Assembly: GCF_015074785.1 (NCBI RefSeq)
Contig: NZ_CP042464.1
Span: forward strand, 1,798,001 to 1,862,000
Reading direction: 5' to 3'
Length of the DNA stretch: 64,000 bases
Origin: Segatella copri
Lineage (GTDB): Bacteria > Bacteroidota > Bacteroidia > Bacteroidales > Bacteroidaceae
The notes beneath the pieces were generated by a model. It saw only the letters and a program-made list of their open reading frames with translations. It ran no database searches and was not told the origin of the DNA. This document shows, piece by piece, positions 9,294 to 17,814 of this stretch. Both the position numbers and the translations under genes were made by a program. Position 1 is the first letter of the stretch. Every line of letters begins with the position of its first letter.

Positions 9294-10292
9294 GTGTTCA
9301 ACTGCGGTAAAATAGCGATAATTGGCGGCGGTAGCTGGGCTACGGCAATAGCCAAGATTGTGGTGGGTCATACTCATCACATAGGCTGGTATATGCGTCG
9401 CGATGACCGCATCGAGGACTTCAAGCGCATGGGGCACAACCCTGCCTATCTGATGTCGGCACGATTCAATGTAGATGAGATTTTCTTCTCTTCCGACATC
9501 AACAAGATAGTGCAGAATTACGATACACTCGTGTTCGTCACCCCGTCGCCTTATCTGAAGAATCATCTCAAAAAGCTCAAGACGCGACTCAGCGACAAGT
9601 TCATCATCACAGCCATCAAAGGTATTGTACCTGATGAAAACCTCGTTTGCTCAGAGTATTTCCATCAGGTTTACGATGTGCCTTACGAGAACCTCGCCTG
9701 CATCGGAGGTCCTTCTCATGCCGAGGAAGTGGCACTGGAGCGACTGAGCTATCTCACCGTGGGCTGTAGCGATACCGAAAAGGCGCGTGCCTTCGCCAAC
9801 GATTGTCTGGCGAGCGAATTCATCAAGACCAAGACTTCGAGCGATGTCATCGGTATCGAATACTCTTCGGTTCTGAAGAACGTATACGCCATCGCAGCAG
9901 GTATCTGTGGCGGTCTGAAGTATGGTGACAACTTCCAGGCGGTACTCATGTCAAATGCCGTTCAGGAGATGCACCGCTTCCTGACAGCCGTCCACCCTAT
10001 CGACCGAAGCATGTACGACTCAGTTTATCTGGGCGACTTGCTCGTAACAGGTTACAGCAACTTTTCCCGCAACCGCACATTCGGAACCATGATAGGCAAG
10101 GGCTACAGCGTGAAGAGTGCGCAGATAGAGATGGAGATGATTGCAGAAGGATATTTCGGCACCAAGTGTATGAAGGAAATCAACCGCCACATGCACGTCA
10201 ATATGCCGATTCTCGATGCTGTATATAATATATTGTACGAGCGCATCAGTCCGCAAATAGAAATCAAACTCTTGACCGACTCGTTCAGATAG
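9294..10292 (+). CDS. gpsA: NAD(P)-dependent glycerol-3-phosphate dehydrogenase GpsA
   Basis: A 332-residue cytoplasmic enzyme reducing dihydroxyacetone phosphate to sn-glycerol-3-phosphate for phospholipid synthesis. It has a Rossmann start, IAIIGGGSWATAIAKIV, the GGPSHAEEVA segment near residue 140, and SSVLKNVYAIAAGICGG with the catalytic Lys near 195. The start is GTG at 9294, only a few residues before the Rossmann strand; no better ATG exists upstream. Compared with the E. coli enzyme it lacks several residues in the N-terminal nucleotide loop, as usual in Bacteroidota. It lies 35 bp after lysS and 84 bp before pgi. Confidence 0.93.
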   Translation: MFNCGKIAIIGGGSWATAIAKIVVGHTHHIGWYMRRDDRIEDFKRMGHNPAYLMSARFNVDEIFFSSDINKIVQNYDTLVFVTPSPYLKNHLKKLKTRLSDKFIITAIKGIVPDENLVCSEYFHQVYDVPYENLACIGGPSHAEEVALERLSYLTVGCSDTEKARAFANDCLASEFIKTKTSSDVIGIEYSSVLKNVYAIAAGICGGLKYGDNFQAVLMSNAVQEMHRFLTAVHPIDRSMYDSVYLGDLLVTGYSNFSRNRTFGTMIGKGYSVKSAQIEMEMIAEGYFGTKCMKEINRHMHVNMPILDAVYNILYERISPQIEIKLLTDSFR

Positions 10293-10376
10293 GCACATCC
10301 TATCCTTCGGTTTCGGCAGAAGAGTTTGTCTTCAAGTAGTAACATTAACACATTCATTTAGATATTAAAAGAAAAA

Positions 10377-11732
10377 ATGAAAAGTATCAGCTTAAACATT
10401 ACAAAGGCTGCATCATTCCTTGCAGAAGGTGCAGTAAAGGCTTACGAGCCTAAGGTTAAGGCCGCTCAGGAAGCTCTTGAGAACGGCACTTGTGAAGGTA
10501 ACGATTTCTTGGGATGGTTGCATTTGCCATCTTCTATCACTCCTGAGTTCCTCAATGAGATTCAGGCTGTTGCCAATACTTTGCGCGAAAAGTGTGAGGT
10601 GGTTGTTGTAGCAGGTATCGGTGGTAGCTACCTCGGTGCACGCGCCGTTATCGAAGGCCTCGGCAACTCTTTCGCTTGGCTCGTAAACGACAAGAAGAAC
10701 CCTACTATCCTCTTCGCAGGTAACAATATCGGTGAGGACTACCTCTTCGAGTTGACTTCTTTCTTGAAGGACAAGAAGTTTGGTGTCATCAATATCTCTA
10801 AATCTGGTACCACTACTGAGACTGCTCTCGCTTTCCGTCTTCTGAAGAAGCAATGCGAGGATCAGCGCGGTAAGGAAGAGGCTAAGGATGTTATCGTAGC
10901 TGTAACCGACGCCAAGAAGGGTGCTGCACGTACTTGTGCTGACAAGGAGGGCTACAAGAGCTTCATCATCCCTGACAATGTAGGTGGCCGTTTCTCTGTT
11001 TTGACTCCAGTAGGTTTGTTGCCTATCGCAGTAGCTGGTTTCGATGTAAAGCAGCTCGTAGCTGGTGCGGCTGACATGGAGAAGGCTTGCGGCAAGGACG
11101 TAGCTTTCGAGGAGAATCCTGCAGCTATCTATGCAGCTACACGTCAGGCTCTCTATACTCAGGCTGGCAAGAAGATTGAGATTGTATGCAACTTCCAGCC
11201 TAAACTTCACTACTTCGCTGAGTGGTGGAAGCAGCTCTATGGTGAGAGCGAGGGTAAGGACCAGAAGGGTATCTTCCCAGCAGCTTGCGACTTCACTACC
11301 GACCTTCACTCTATGGGCCAGTGGATTCAGGAGGGCGAGCGCTCTATCTTCGAGACAGTTATCAGCGTAGAGACTCCTAACGAGAAGTTGCTCTTCCCTC
11401 ACGATGATGAGAACCTCGACGGTTTGAACTTCCTCGAGGGCAAGCGTGTTGACGAGGTGAACAAGATGGCTGAGCTCGGTACACGTCTGGCTCACGTTGA
11501 CGGTGGTGTTCCTAACATCCTGGTTAACGTACCTGAGTTGAACGCTTACTACCTCGGTCAGCTGATCTACTTCTTCGAGAAGGCTTGCGGTATCAGCGGT
11601 CTCTTGGAAGAGGTGAATCCATTCAACCAGCCTGGTGTTGAGGCATACAAGAAGAATATGTTCGCATTGCTCAACAAGCCAGGTTATGAGGCAGAGAGCA
11701 AAGCTATCCAGGAGCGCTTGAAGAATGAATAA
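10377..11732 (+). CDS. pgi: Glucose-6-phosphate isomerase (short bacterial form)
   Basis: A 451-residue enzyme interconverting glucose-6-phosphate and fructose-6-phosphate, of the shorter Firmicutes/Bacteroidota type rather than the 550-residue E. coli type. Visible sugar-phosphate-isomerase motifs are [11 protein letters not shown] near residue 80, [11 protein letters not shown] near 140, [15 protein letters not shown] near 203 and YGESEGKD with the catalytic Glu near 288. Codon choice is strongly biased (GGT, AAG, CTC), consistent with high expression. The stop is followed three bases later by the ATG of the HAD gene, so the two are very probably cotranscribed. Confidence 0.97.
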   Translation: MKSISLNITKAASFLAEGAVKAYEPKVKAAQEALENGTCEGNDFLGWLHLPSSITPEFLNEIQAVANTLREKCEVVVVAGIGGSYLGARAVIEGLGNSFAWLVNDKKNPTILFAGNNIGEDYLFELTSFLKDKKFGVINISKSGTTTETALAFRLLKKQCEDQRGKEEAKDVIVAVTDAKKGAARTCADKEGYKSFIIPDNVGGRFSVLTPVGLLPIAVAGFDVKQLVAGAADMEKACGKDVAFEENPAAIYAATRQALYTQAGKKIEIVCNFQPKLHYFAEWWKQLYGESEGKDQKGIFPAACDFTTDLHSMGQWIQEGERSIFETVISVETPNEKLLFPHDDENLDGLNFLEGKRVDEVNKMAELGTRLAHVDGGVPNILVNVPELNAYYLGQLIYFFEKACGISGLLEEVNPFNQPGVEAYKKNMFALLNKPGYEAESKAIQERLKNE

Positions 11733-11735
11733 TTG

Positions 11736-12461
11736 ATGAAGGAAATTATTTTTAAATATATGAAAGAACACGGCTTTGGGGAATTCAACCCTAAAGCCGT
11801 GCTTTTTGATATGGACGGCGTGCTGTACAACAGTATGCCAAATCATGCTGTGGCATGGCAGGAATCGATGAAACAGTTTGATATCCACATGACAGCAGCC
11901 GATGCTTATGCCACCGAAGGAGCCCGAGGCATTGACACCATCCAGATGATGGTGAAGAAGCAGAAGGGCATCGACATCACGCTGGACGAAGCACAGAAGA
12001 TGTATGATGTGAAGACCGAAATATTCCACTCGATGCCTACTGCCGAAATATTTCCTGGCGTAAAGGAAATCATGCAGAAGATTAAAGATGCCGGCATGCA
12101 GGTAGGAGTGGTAACAGGAAGCGGACAGCGCCCGCTCATCATGCGACTGCTCAACGACTTCGGCGATTTTCTGGATGAAGCACATATCGTAACCGCCTAT
12201 GATGTAAAGCGCGGCAAACCAAATCCTGACCCATATCTCATGGGATTGCAGAAGGCAGGAAACCTGAAACCCTGGGAAGGCATCGTGGTAGAGAATGCTC
12301 CTTTGGGCGTCCGTGCCGGCGTGGCAGCCAACATTTTTACGGTAGCAATTAACAGCGGTCCGCTACCAGATGAAGAATTATCCAATAAGGGTTGCAATCT
12401 ACTCTATCACCAGATGACTGAATTCTGTGATGACTTTGAAAACCTGATTGCTAAGGCTTAA
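11736..12461 (+). CDS. HAD-superfamily phosphatase, beta-phosphoglucomutase-like
   Basis: A 241-residue haloacid-dehalogenase hydrolase. Motif I is [16 protein letters not shown], with the nucleophilic and acid/base Asp pair; motif II is VVTGSGQR; motif III is [14 protein letters not shown]; and motif IV is the unusual [12 protein letters not shown], where the common acidic residue is replaced by EN. The helical cap after motif I is of the C1, beta-PGM type. Linked to pgi, it probably acts on a sugar phosphate, perhaps as a housecleaning phosphatase, but the substrate cannot be read. ATG at 11736 is preferred to the in-frame TTG directly before it. Confidence 0.85.
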   Translation: MKEIIFKYMKEHGFGEFNPKAVLFDMDGVLYNSMPNHAVAWQESMKQFDIHMTAADAYATEGARGIDTIQMMVKKQKGIDITLDEAQKMYDVKTEIFHSMPTAEIFPGVKEIMQKIKDAGMQVGVVTGSGQRPLIMRLLNDFGDFLDEAHIVTAYDVKRGKPNPDPYLMGLQKAGNLKPWEGIVVENAPLGVRAGVAANIFTVAINSGPLPDEELSNKGCNLLYHQMTEFCDDFENLIAKA

Positions 12462-12526
12462 TCCGGTTCACCCACAGATATTCTGACTTATTCAATAAAA
12501 AGACATCATTAAAAACATATAATGAC

Positions 12527-13636
12527 ATGAATAGAAAAGTAGCTTTAATTACAGGTATTACAGGCCAGGATGGTTCATACTTGGCTGAATTATTGTTGGA
12601 AAAAGGGTATGATGTTCACGGAACTATCCGCCGGTCATCTACCGACTACCGCGAAAGAATTGCCCATTTGGAGGGTACGCCTAATTTCCATCTTCACTAT
12701 GCTGACCTCGGTGACTCTATGAGTATCATCCAGGTAATGAACAAGGTGAAACCTACTGAGGTATATAATCTGGCAGCACAGAGCCACGTACAGGTGAGCT
12801 TCGACTCCCCTGAGTTTACAGCAGATGTAGATGCTACCGGTGTGCTCCGTATCCTGGAGGCTATCCGCCAATGCGGTCTGGAGAAGACCTGCCGTATGTA
12901 TCAGGCTTCAACATCTGAGCTCTACGGTAAGGTAGAAGAGGTTCCTCAGAACGAGAACACTCCATTCCACCCTTATTCTCCATACGCTGTTGCCAAGCAG
13001 TATGGTTTCTGGATTGTCAAGGAGTATCGTGAGGCTTATGATATGTTCTGCTGCTCTGGTATCCTCTTCAATCATGAAAGTGAGCGCCGTGGCGAGACTT
13101 TCGTTACCCGCAAGATTACTTTGGCAGCGGCACGCATCAAGCAGGGCAAGCAAGACAAGCTCTATCTCGGTAACCTGGATTCGCTCCGCGACTGGGGGTA
13201 TGCCAAGGATTATGTAGAGTGTATGTGGCTGATTCTCCAGGCTGAGAAACCAGAGGACTTCGTGATTGCAACAGGTAAGCAGCACTCTGTCCGTGAGTTC
13301 GCCCAGCTGGCGTTCCACTATGTAGGAATCGAACTGAAATGGGAAGGCAAGGATGAGAACGAGAAGGGTATCTGCGTTGAGGGTCCTGAGGAACTCATCG
13401 GCAAGACACTCGTTGAGGTTTCTCCTGATTTCTACCGCCCTACCGACGTGGTGAACCTCTGGGGTGACCCAACAAAGGCTAAGGCTAAGCTCAACTGGAA
13501 TCCTAACACCACCTCTTTCGAGGATCTCGTAAAGATCATGGTAGAGAGCGATATGGCGAAGGTAGCTGCCGAGGATGCCGGTCAGAAGGTTCGCTGCAAT
13601 CTTGCAGAATATTTGGAAAAGGGAATTGTTAAGTAA
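12527..13636 (+). CDS. gmd: GDP-mannose 4,6-dehydratase
   Basis: A 369-residue extended short-chain dehydrogenase that converts GDP-mannose to GDP-4-keto-6-deoxymannose, the first step to GDP-L-fucose. It begins with [19 protein letters not shown] (NADP-binding), has [24 protein letters not shown] and the [13 protein letters not shown] active-site Tyr-Lys pair, and [14 protein letters not shown]. It lies two bases before fcl in the same direction, forming a tight fucose-donor unit. The product would feed cell-surface glycans; no glycosyltransferases are adjacent. Confidence 0.97.
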   Translation: MNRKVALITGITGQDGSYLAELLLEKGYDVHGTIRRSSTDYRERIAHLEGTPNFHLHYADLGDSMSIIQVMNKVKPTEVYNLAAQSHVQVSFDSPEFTADVDATGVLRILEAIRQCGLEKTCRMYQASTSELYGKVEEVPQNENTPFHPYSPYAVAKQYGFWIVKEYREAYDMFCCSGILFNHESERRGETFVTRKITLAAARIKQGKQDKLYLGNLDSLRDWGYAKDYVECMWLILQAEKPEDFVIATGKQHSVREFAQLAFHYVGIELKWEGKDENEKGICVEGPEELIGKTLVEVSPDFYRPTDVVNLWGDPTKAKAKLNWNPNTTSFEDLVKIMVESDMAKVAAEDAGQKVRCNLAEYLEKGIVK

Positions 13637-13638
13637 TT

Positions 13639-14847
13639 ATGTTGGATAAGAATTCTAAGATTTATATTGCAGGACACCACGGACTCGTGGGTTCTGCTAT
13701 CTGGAATAACCTCAAGAAGAGAGGTTATAACAACCTGGTAGGTAGTTCTCACAAAGAACTCGACTTGACCGACCAGTATGCAGTAGAGAAGTTCTTTGAC
13801 GAGGAAAAGCCGGATGCAGTAGTATTGGCTGCTGCCTTCGTGGGCGGTATCATGGCGAATTCATTGTATCGTGCAGACTTCATCATGCAGAACATGAAGA
13901 TGCAATGCAACGTAATCAGCAACGCTTATTCTCATGGCGTGAAGAAGCTCCTCTTCCTGGGCTCTACCTGCATCTATCCTAAGAATGCACCACAGCCAAT
14001 GAGTGAAGATGTGCTCCTTACTTCTCCGCTGGAATATACCAACGAGGAATATGCCATCGCCAAGATTGCCGGACTGAAGATGTGCGAGAGCTACAACCTT
14101 CAGTATGGTACCAACTATATCGCTGTGATGCCAACCAACCTCTATGGCCCTAACGATAACTTCCATCTGGAGAACAGCCACGTAATGCCTGCGATGATGC
14201 GCAAGATTTATCTTGCCAAACTCATCCACGATGGCGACTGGCACAGCATAGAGGTGGATATGAACAAGCGCCCTATCAATCCTACTGATAAGCTCCGCGA
14301 AATCATCGGCGAGGGTAACGTAGACGGCAGCAACTCTCACGAGCGCATTCTGAAGGCGCTGGAGTTCTATGGCATCTACGACAACAAGGTAGTGCTTTGG
14401 GGAACAGGCAAACCATTGCGTGAATTCCTCTGGAGCGAGGATATGGCAGATGCCAGCGTTCACGTGCTCCTGAATGTAGATTTCAAGGACATCATCGGTA
14501 TCGAGAAGTACAGTTCTGTATTCTATGGTGCCAAGGTAGATGGTGCTGTGGATAGAAACAACTCTGAGGGCCGTGGTGGCGCTATCCCTTCTCTCGGTGA
14601 GATTCGCAACTGCCACATCAACGTGGGTACCGGCAAGGAGCTCACCATCCGTGAACTTTCTGAGCTTGTAGTAAAGGCAGTAGGTTTCGAAGGCGAGGTA
14701 GAGTTTGACGCTAGCAAGCCAGATGGAACCATGCGCAAGCTCATCTCTGTAGATAAGCTCCACAGCCTCGGCTGGACGCATAAGGTAGAGATTGAGGATG
14801 GTGTGAAGAAACTCTTCGCCTGGTATCAGGAGAGTCTGAAAGACTAA
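13639..14847 (+). CDS. fcl: GDP-L-fucose synthase, long form
   Basis: A 402-residue epimerase/reductase that converts GDP-4-keto-6-deoxymannose to GDP-L-fucose using NADPH. It shows IAGHHGLVGSAIWNNL, AAAFVGGIMAN, LGSTCIYPKNAPQP and EEYAIAKIAGLKMCESYN (catalytic Tyr-x3-Lys). The enzyme is about 80 residues longer than the E. coli protein. The extra sequence lies mostly between about residues 195 and 245 (HDGDWHSIEVDMNKRP onward) and near 285-315 (YGAKVDGAVDRNNSEGRGG). Similar insertions are known in Bacteroides homologues. The core motifs are intact, so activity is expected. Confidence 0.95.
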   Translation: MLDKNSKIYIAGHHGLVGSAIWNNLKKRGYNNLVGSSHKELDLTDQYAVEKFFDEEKPDAVVLAAAFVGGIMANSLYRADFIMQNMKMQCNVISNAYSHGVKKLLFLGSTCIYPKNAPQPMSEDVLLTSPLEYTNEEYAIAKIAGLKMCESYNLQYGTNYIAVMPTNLYGPNDNFHLENSHVMPAMMRKIYLAKLIHDGDWHSIEVDMNKRPINPTDKLREIIGEGNVDGSNSHERILKALEFYGIYDNKVVLWGTGKPLREFLWSEDMADASVHVLLNVDFKDIIGIEKYSSVFYGAKVDGAVDRNNSEGRGGAIPSLGEIRNCHINVGTGKELTIRELSELVVKAVGFEGEVEFDASKPDGTMRKLISVDKLHSLGWTHKVEIEDGVKKLFAWYQESLKD

Positions 14848-14862
14848 TAAAGAATATCGACT

Positions 14863-16065
14863 ATGGATACAGAACAACTTTCTATGACCAAGAAAACCCT
14901 TGTGGGAGTACAATTCCTGTTTGTGGCTTTCGGTGCAACGGTTCTGGTGCCTCTTCTGATAGGCATCGATCCGGCAACGGCTCTCTTCACCGCTGGTGTA
15001 GGAACCTTTCTTTTTCACTTCATCACCAAGGGTAAGGTGCCTATCTTTCTGGGCAGTTCCTTCGCCTTTATCGCCCCTATCATCGCTGCAACCAAGCAAT
15101 GGGGACTGCCGGGAACAATCGCCGGACTAACCAGCGTTTCTCTGGTGTATTTCGTCATGAGCGCCCTAGTGAAATGGCAGGGCAAGAAACTGCTGGACAG
15201 GATTTTTCCTCCGGTAGTCATCGGTCCCGCCATCATCCTCATCGGTCTCTCCCTTTCGGGCAGCGCTGTGGATATGGCAAAGACCAACTGGATTCTCGCC
15301 TTTGCATCGCTCATCACCGCTATCCTGGTGCTTACCTTCTGCAAGGGCTTGATGAAGCTGGTTCCTATCATTTCGGGGGTTATCGTGGGCTATGTCATCG
15401 CCATCTGCATGGGCGAGGTAGATTTCTCGGGCGTGGCAGCGGCATCATGGTTCTCCTGTCCTGTATCCTTCGATACCATCACCCATTTCTCCTGGGCTCC
15501 ATTCCTCTATATGTTGCCCGTGGCAATAGCTCCGGTGCTGGAGCATATCGGCGATGTGTATGTGGTGAGTGCCGTAGCCAAGAAGGATTTCGTGGCAGAT
15601 CCGGGATTGCATCGCACGATGTTGGGCGATGGACTGGCATGTCTCTGTTCAGCCTTTCTGGGCGGACCTCCTGAGACCACTTATTCAGAGGTAACAGGTG
15701 CGATGTCTATCACCAAGGTAACGAGTCCTGCCGTGATTCGCATATCCGCAGCCACCGCCATCTGTTTCTCCATCGTGGGCAAGTTGAGTGCTTTGTTGCA
15801 GAGCATTCCTCAGGCGGTTTTAGGTGGCATCATGCTGCTGCTTTTCGGAACCATCGCAAGTGTGGGCGTTCAGAATCTGATGCAGAACAAGGTAGACATG
15901 AATGAAACCCGCAATGTCATCATCATCTCTGTGATGCTGACGATGGGCTTGGGTGGCGCCGTTCTCTCATCCGGTTCCTTCGCCATTTCCGGCATCGGTC
16001 TTTCCGCCGTCATCGGCGTAGTACTCAACCTCGTTCTTCCTAAGACGAAGAAGAAAGAGGCATAA
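14863..16065 (+). CDS. uraA: Uracil/xanthine permease (NCS2 family)
   Basis: A 400-residue, roughly 14-helix inner-membrane symporter of the NCS2 (UraA/PyrP) type. It begins GVQFLFVAFGATVLVPLLIGIDPATALF, carries the substrate-site helix with APVLEHIGDVYVVS (conserved Glu) and the family signature LGGPPETTYSEVTGAMSITKV, where the Glu of TTYSE replaces part of the usual TTYGEN. Uracil is the likeliest substrate; xanthine or another base is possible. It starts 15 bp after fcl, so it may be cotranscribed although functionally unrelated. It ends in a strong terminator at 16072. Confidence 0.9.
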   Translation: MDTEQLSMTKKTLVGVQFLFVAFGATVLVPLLIGIDPATALFTAGVGTFLFHFITKGKVPIFLGSSFAFIAPIIAATKQWGLPGTIAGLTSVSLVYFVMSALVKWQGKKLLDRIFPPVVIGPAIILIGLSLSGSAVDMAKTNWILAFASLITAILVLTFCKGLMKLVPIISGVIVGYVIAICMGEVDFSGVAAASWFSCPVSFDTITHFSWAPFLYMLPVAIAPVLEHIGDVYVVSAVAKKDFVADPGLHRTMLGDGLACLCSAFLGGPPETTYSEVTGAMSITKVTSPAVIRISAATAICFSIVGKLSALLQSIPQAVLGGIMLLLFGTIASVGVQNLMQNKVDMNETRNVIIISVMLTMGLGGAVLSSGSFAISGIGLSAVIGVVLNLVLPKTKKKEA

Positions 16066-16071
16066 ATAAGG

Positions 16072-16117
16072 AAAAAGCTTTGAAAACGAGATTGTTTTCA
16101 AAGCTTTTTTCTTTTTT
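16072..16117 (+). terminator. Terminator after uraA
   Basis: AAAAAGCTTTGAAAAC pairs with GTTTTCAAAGCTTTTTT across a short loop, followed by a T-rich run. It lies six bases after the uraA stop. Confidence 0.9.
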
Positions 16118-16204
16118 ATTAGAACAAGAAGAGGGGTAAAACAAGGATTTTAACCTACTAAAACAGTTCTTTCAACTAAGAATAAAAGCATTTATAACTA
16201 GATA

Positions 16205-16279
16205 AAATCTCCGTTCATAGACGTTGAATGTCCGTTCAAAGACGTTGAACCGCCGTTCAACGTCTATGAACGGAGATTT
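16205..16279. repeat. Perfect 24-bp inverted repeat with a third internal copy
   Basis: Arms at 16205-16228 and 16256-16279 are perfect reverse complements built on CTCCGTTCATAGACGTTGAA. The 27-bp spacer holds another direct copy, TCCGTTCAAAGACGTTGAA, with one change. It lies between convergent genes, 65 bp past the stop of the minus-strand lipoprotein gene, and lacks a clean T tract. Confidence 0.85.
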
Positions 16280-16343
16280 CAATAAGGTTAAAGAACATTT
16301 TATCCTATAATCAACCAAGACTTTTCCCGAGATTAACACATTA

Positions 16344-17780
16344 TTAATACTGGAAAGAGGGAGAAAGGAAATAAGAGGAGGAGAGTCCGAATCTTGCGCT
16401 TGGCAATGGAGCGGCAAAGTAATAGTTCTGGTCGTTATTCTTATCCAGGAAATTCACCTGCTTCATACCGAAGAATGGCAGACCACTAGGGAAGAGCGGA
16501 GTAAAATCGGTTACACCTCCTGAGAGAGCAGGACTGCCTGCCTGATAATCGAAATTCCAACTCTTGTCGAATGCTAATGGAGCACCATTCTCCACTTTAT
16601 CAATCTCACAGTTGATATTCATCTTCTCGCTCTGTTTGAAGTTTTTGAAGAGTGGATTGAGCTGACCAGCCACGCTACTCTTAATGTCGGTATCAAACCA
16701 GATGCCGAGCTCTGCAGCCTTCGCCATCTGTGCTACGCCAGTCTCTGTAGATGCAAAGTAGTAGTTTGGTGTAAGACGACTGTGCTCCATATCTACACCA
16801 TCCTTCTTTGGCTGCTTCAGACCGAAACGGGAATCGTAGATGAGGTTGTTCACGAAGACTGGCTTCGCTGCCTTCTCTACCCAGACAGAACCACCCTTCT
16901 TGTTTTTGGAACGGCGCCAGCCGCAGTTGACGATGGTGTTGTTATAGACGGTCATCTCAGAGAGAGGGATTACCTCGCTATTGCCGGCATTCGAAAGCTT
17001 AAAGGCGTTGGTGCAGGCGTTGTAGATGATGTTGTTGGCTACATCGAGCTTGCAACCCGCCTTCACGTTGATGGTCTCACCGCCATCGGCTGCATTTCCG
17101 CTATCGGCAAAGATATTGTTGATAATCACACCGTTACCACCGGTAAAGTAAGTCTGATCGTTGTAGTTGTCATGGAAGAAACTGTTTGCCATCACAAACT
17201 TGCCGTTTACATTACAGAAGTGAAAGGCTGGCACACCGCCATCGATGGTGGTCTTGAAAAGCTTGTTCTGGAAAGAAGCTGAACTCTCGGTAGGAGTAGC
17301 GCCGGCATAGCCCACATCCACGTGGTTGAGCACCACCTCCTCAGAATTATATCCGCAGATGATGCCGCCCCAATCAGCAGGCTTCCTGGTATCAGAAGTA
17401 AAGACTACCGGTTTTTCGGCAGTTCCCAGGCAATAAAGATTGCCCAATACCACGATTTCTACTGGCACCTGAACCTCTGACTTGCAGGTAACGGTTACGC
17501 CCGGCTCAATGTAGAGCGATGCTCCTACAGGAATCTCAACGCTCTGGCTCAGGGTAGTATCCTTGGTCCAAACCACAGAACCGGCAGGATATTCTGCCAC
17601 CTTCGTTGTAAAGGCATTTTCTGAACCCTGGTTCCCATTGCTTCCATTACCATTACCATTTCCATTACCGCCATTATTCACGTAATCGTATGGATTGATA
17701 TTATCGTTCTCGCAAGATGTGGAGAACATTGCAGCTGCTGCCATCAACAGCAAAGCAGCAAAAGTACTTATCTTTTTCAT
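16344..17780 (-). CDS. Surface lipoprotein with right-handed parallel beta-helix
   Basis: A 478-residue protein. The signal peptide ends in a lipobox-like MFSTSC with Cys at about residue 23, followed by ENDN; acidic residues just after the Cys are a known surface-export signal in Bacteroidota lipoproteins. A Gly/Asn linker (NGNGNGNGSNGNQG) is coded by short CCATTA-type repeats. From about residue 60 the sequence has beta-helix rungs with Asn ladders, such as NNIFADSG, VANNIIYNACTNAFKLSN and VYNNTIVNC. Such folds occur in polysaccharide lyases and binding proteins, but no catalytic residues could be assigned. It is the last gene after a TonB receptor and a phosphatase, so it is probably the outer-surface partner of that receptor. 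Confidence 0.78.
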   Translation of the reverse strand: MKKISTFAALLLMAAAAMFSTSCENDNINPYDYVNNGGNGNGNGNGSNGNQGSENAFTTKVAEYPAGSVVWTKDTTLSQSVEIPVGASLYIEPGVTVTCKSEVQVPVEIVVLGNLYCLGTAEKPVVFTSDTRKPADWGGIICGYNSEEVVLNHVDVGYAGATPTESSASFQNKLFKTTIDGGVPAFHFCNVNGKFVMANSFFHDNYNDQTYFTGGNGVIINNIFADSGNAADGGETINVKAGCKLDVANNIIYNACTNAFKLSNAGNSEVIPLSEMTVYNNTIVNCGWRRSKNKKGGSVWVEKAAKPVFVNNLIYDSRFGLKQPKKDGVDMEHSRLTPNYYFASTETGVAQMAKAAELGIWFDTDIKSSVAGQLNPLFKNFKQSEKMNINCEIDKVENGAPLAFDKSWNFDYQAGSPALSGGVTDFTPLFPSGLPFFGMKQVNFLDKNNDQNYYFAAPLPSARFGLSSSYFLSPSFQY

Positions 17781-17814
17781 TTCTTTTTTTTTAACCTTTT
17801 TACTTTTTTACCTT

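Noticed and set aside
10413..12185. A 590-codon open frame on the minus strand across pgi and the HAD gene.
   Set aside because: It is antisense to two firmly identified genes whose biased codons suppress stops in that frame; its translation is rich in Leu, His and Cys with no domain and no promoter.
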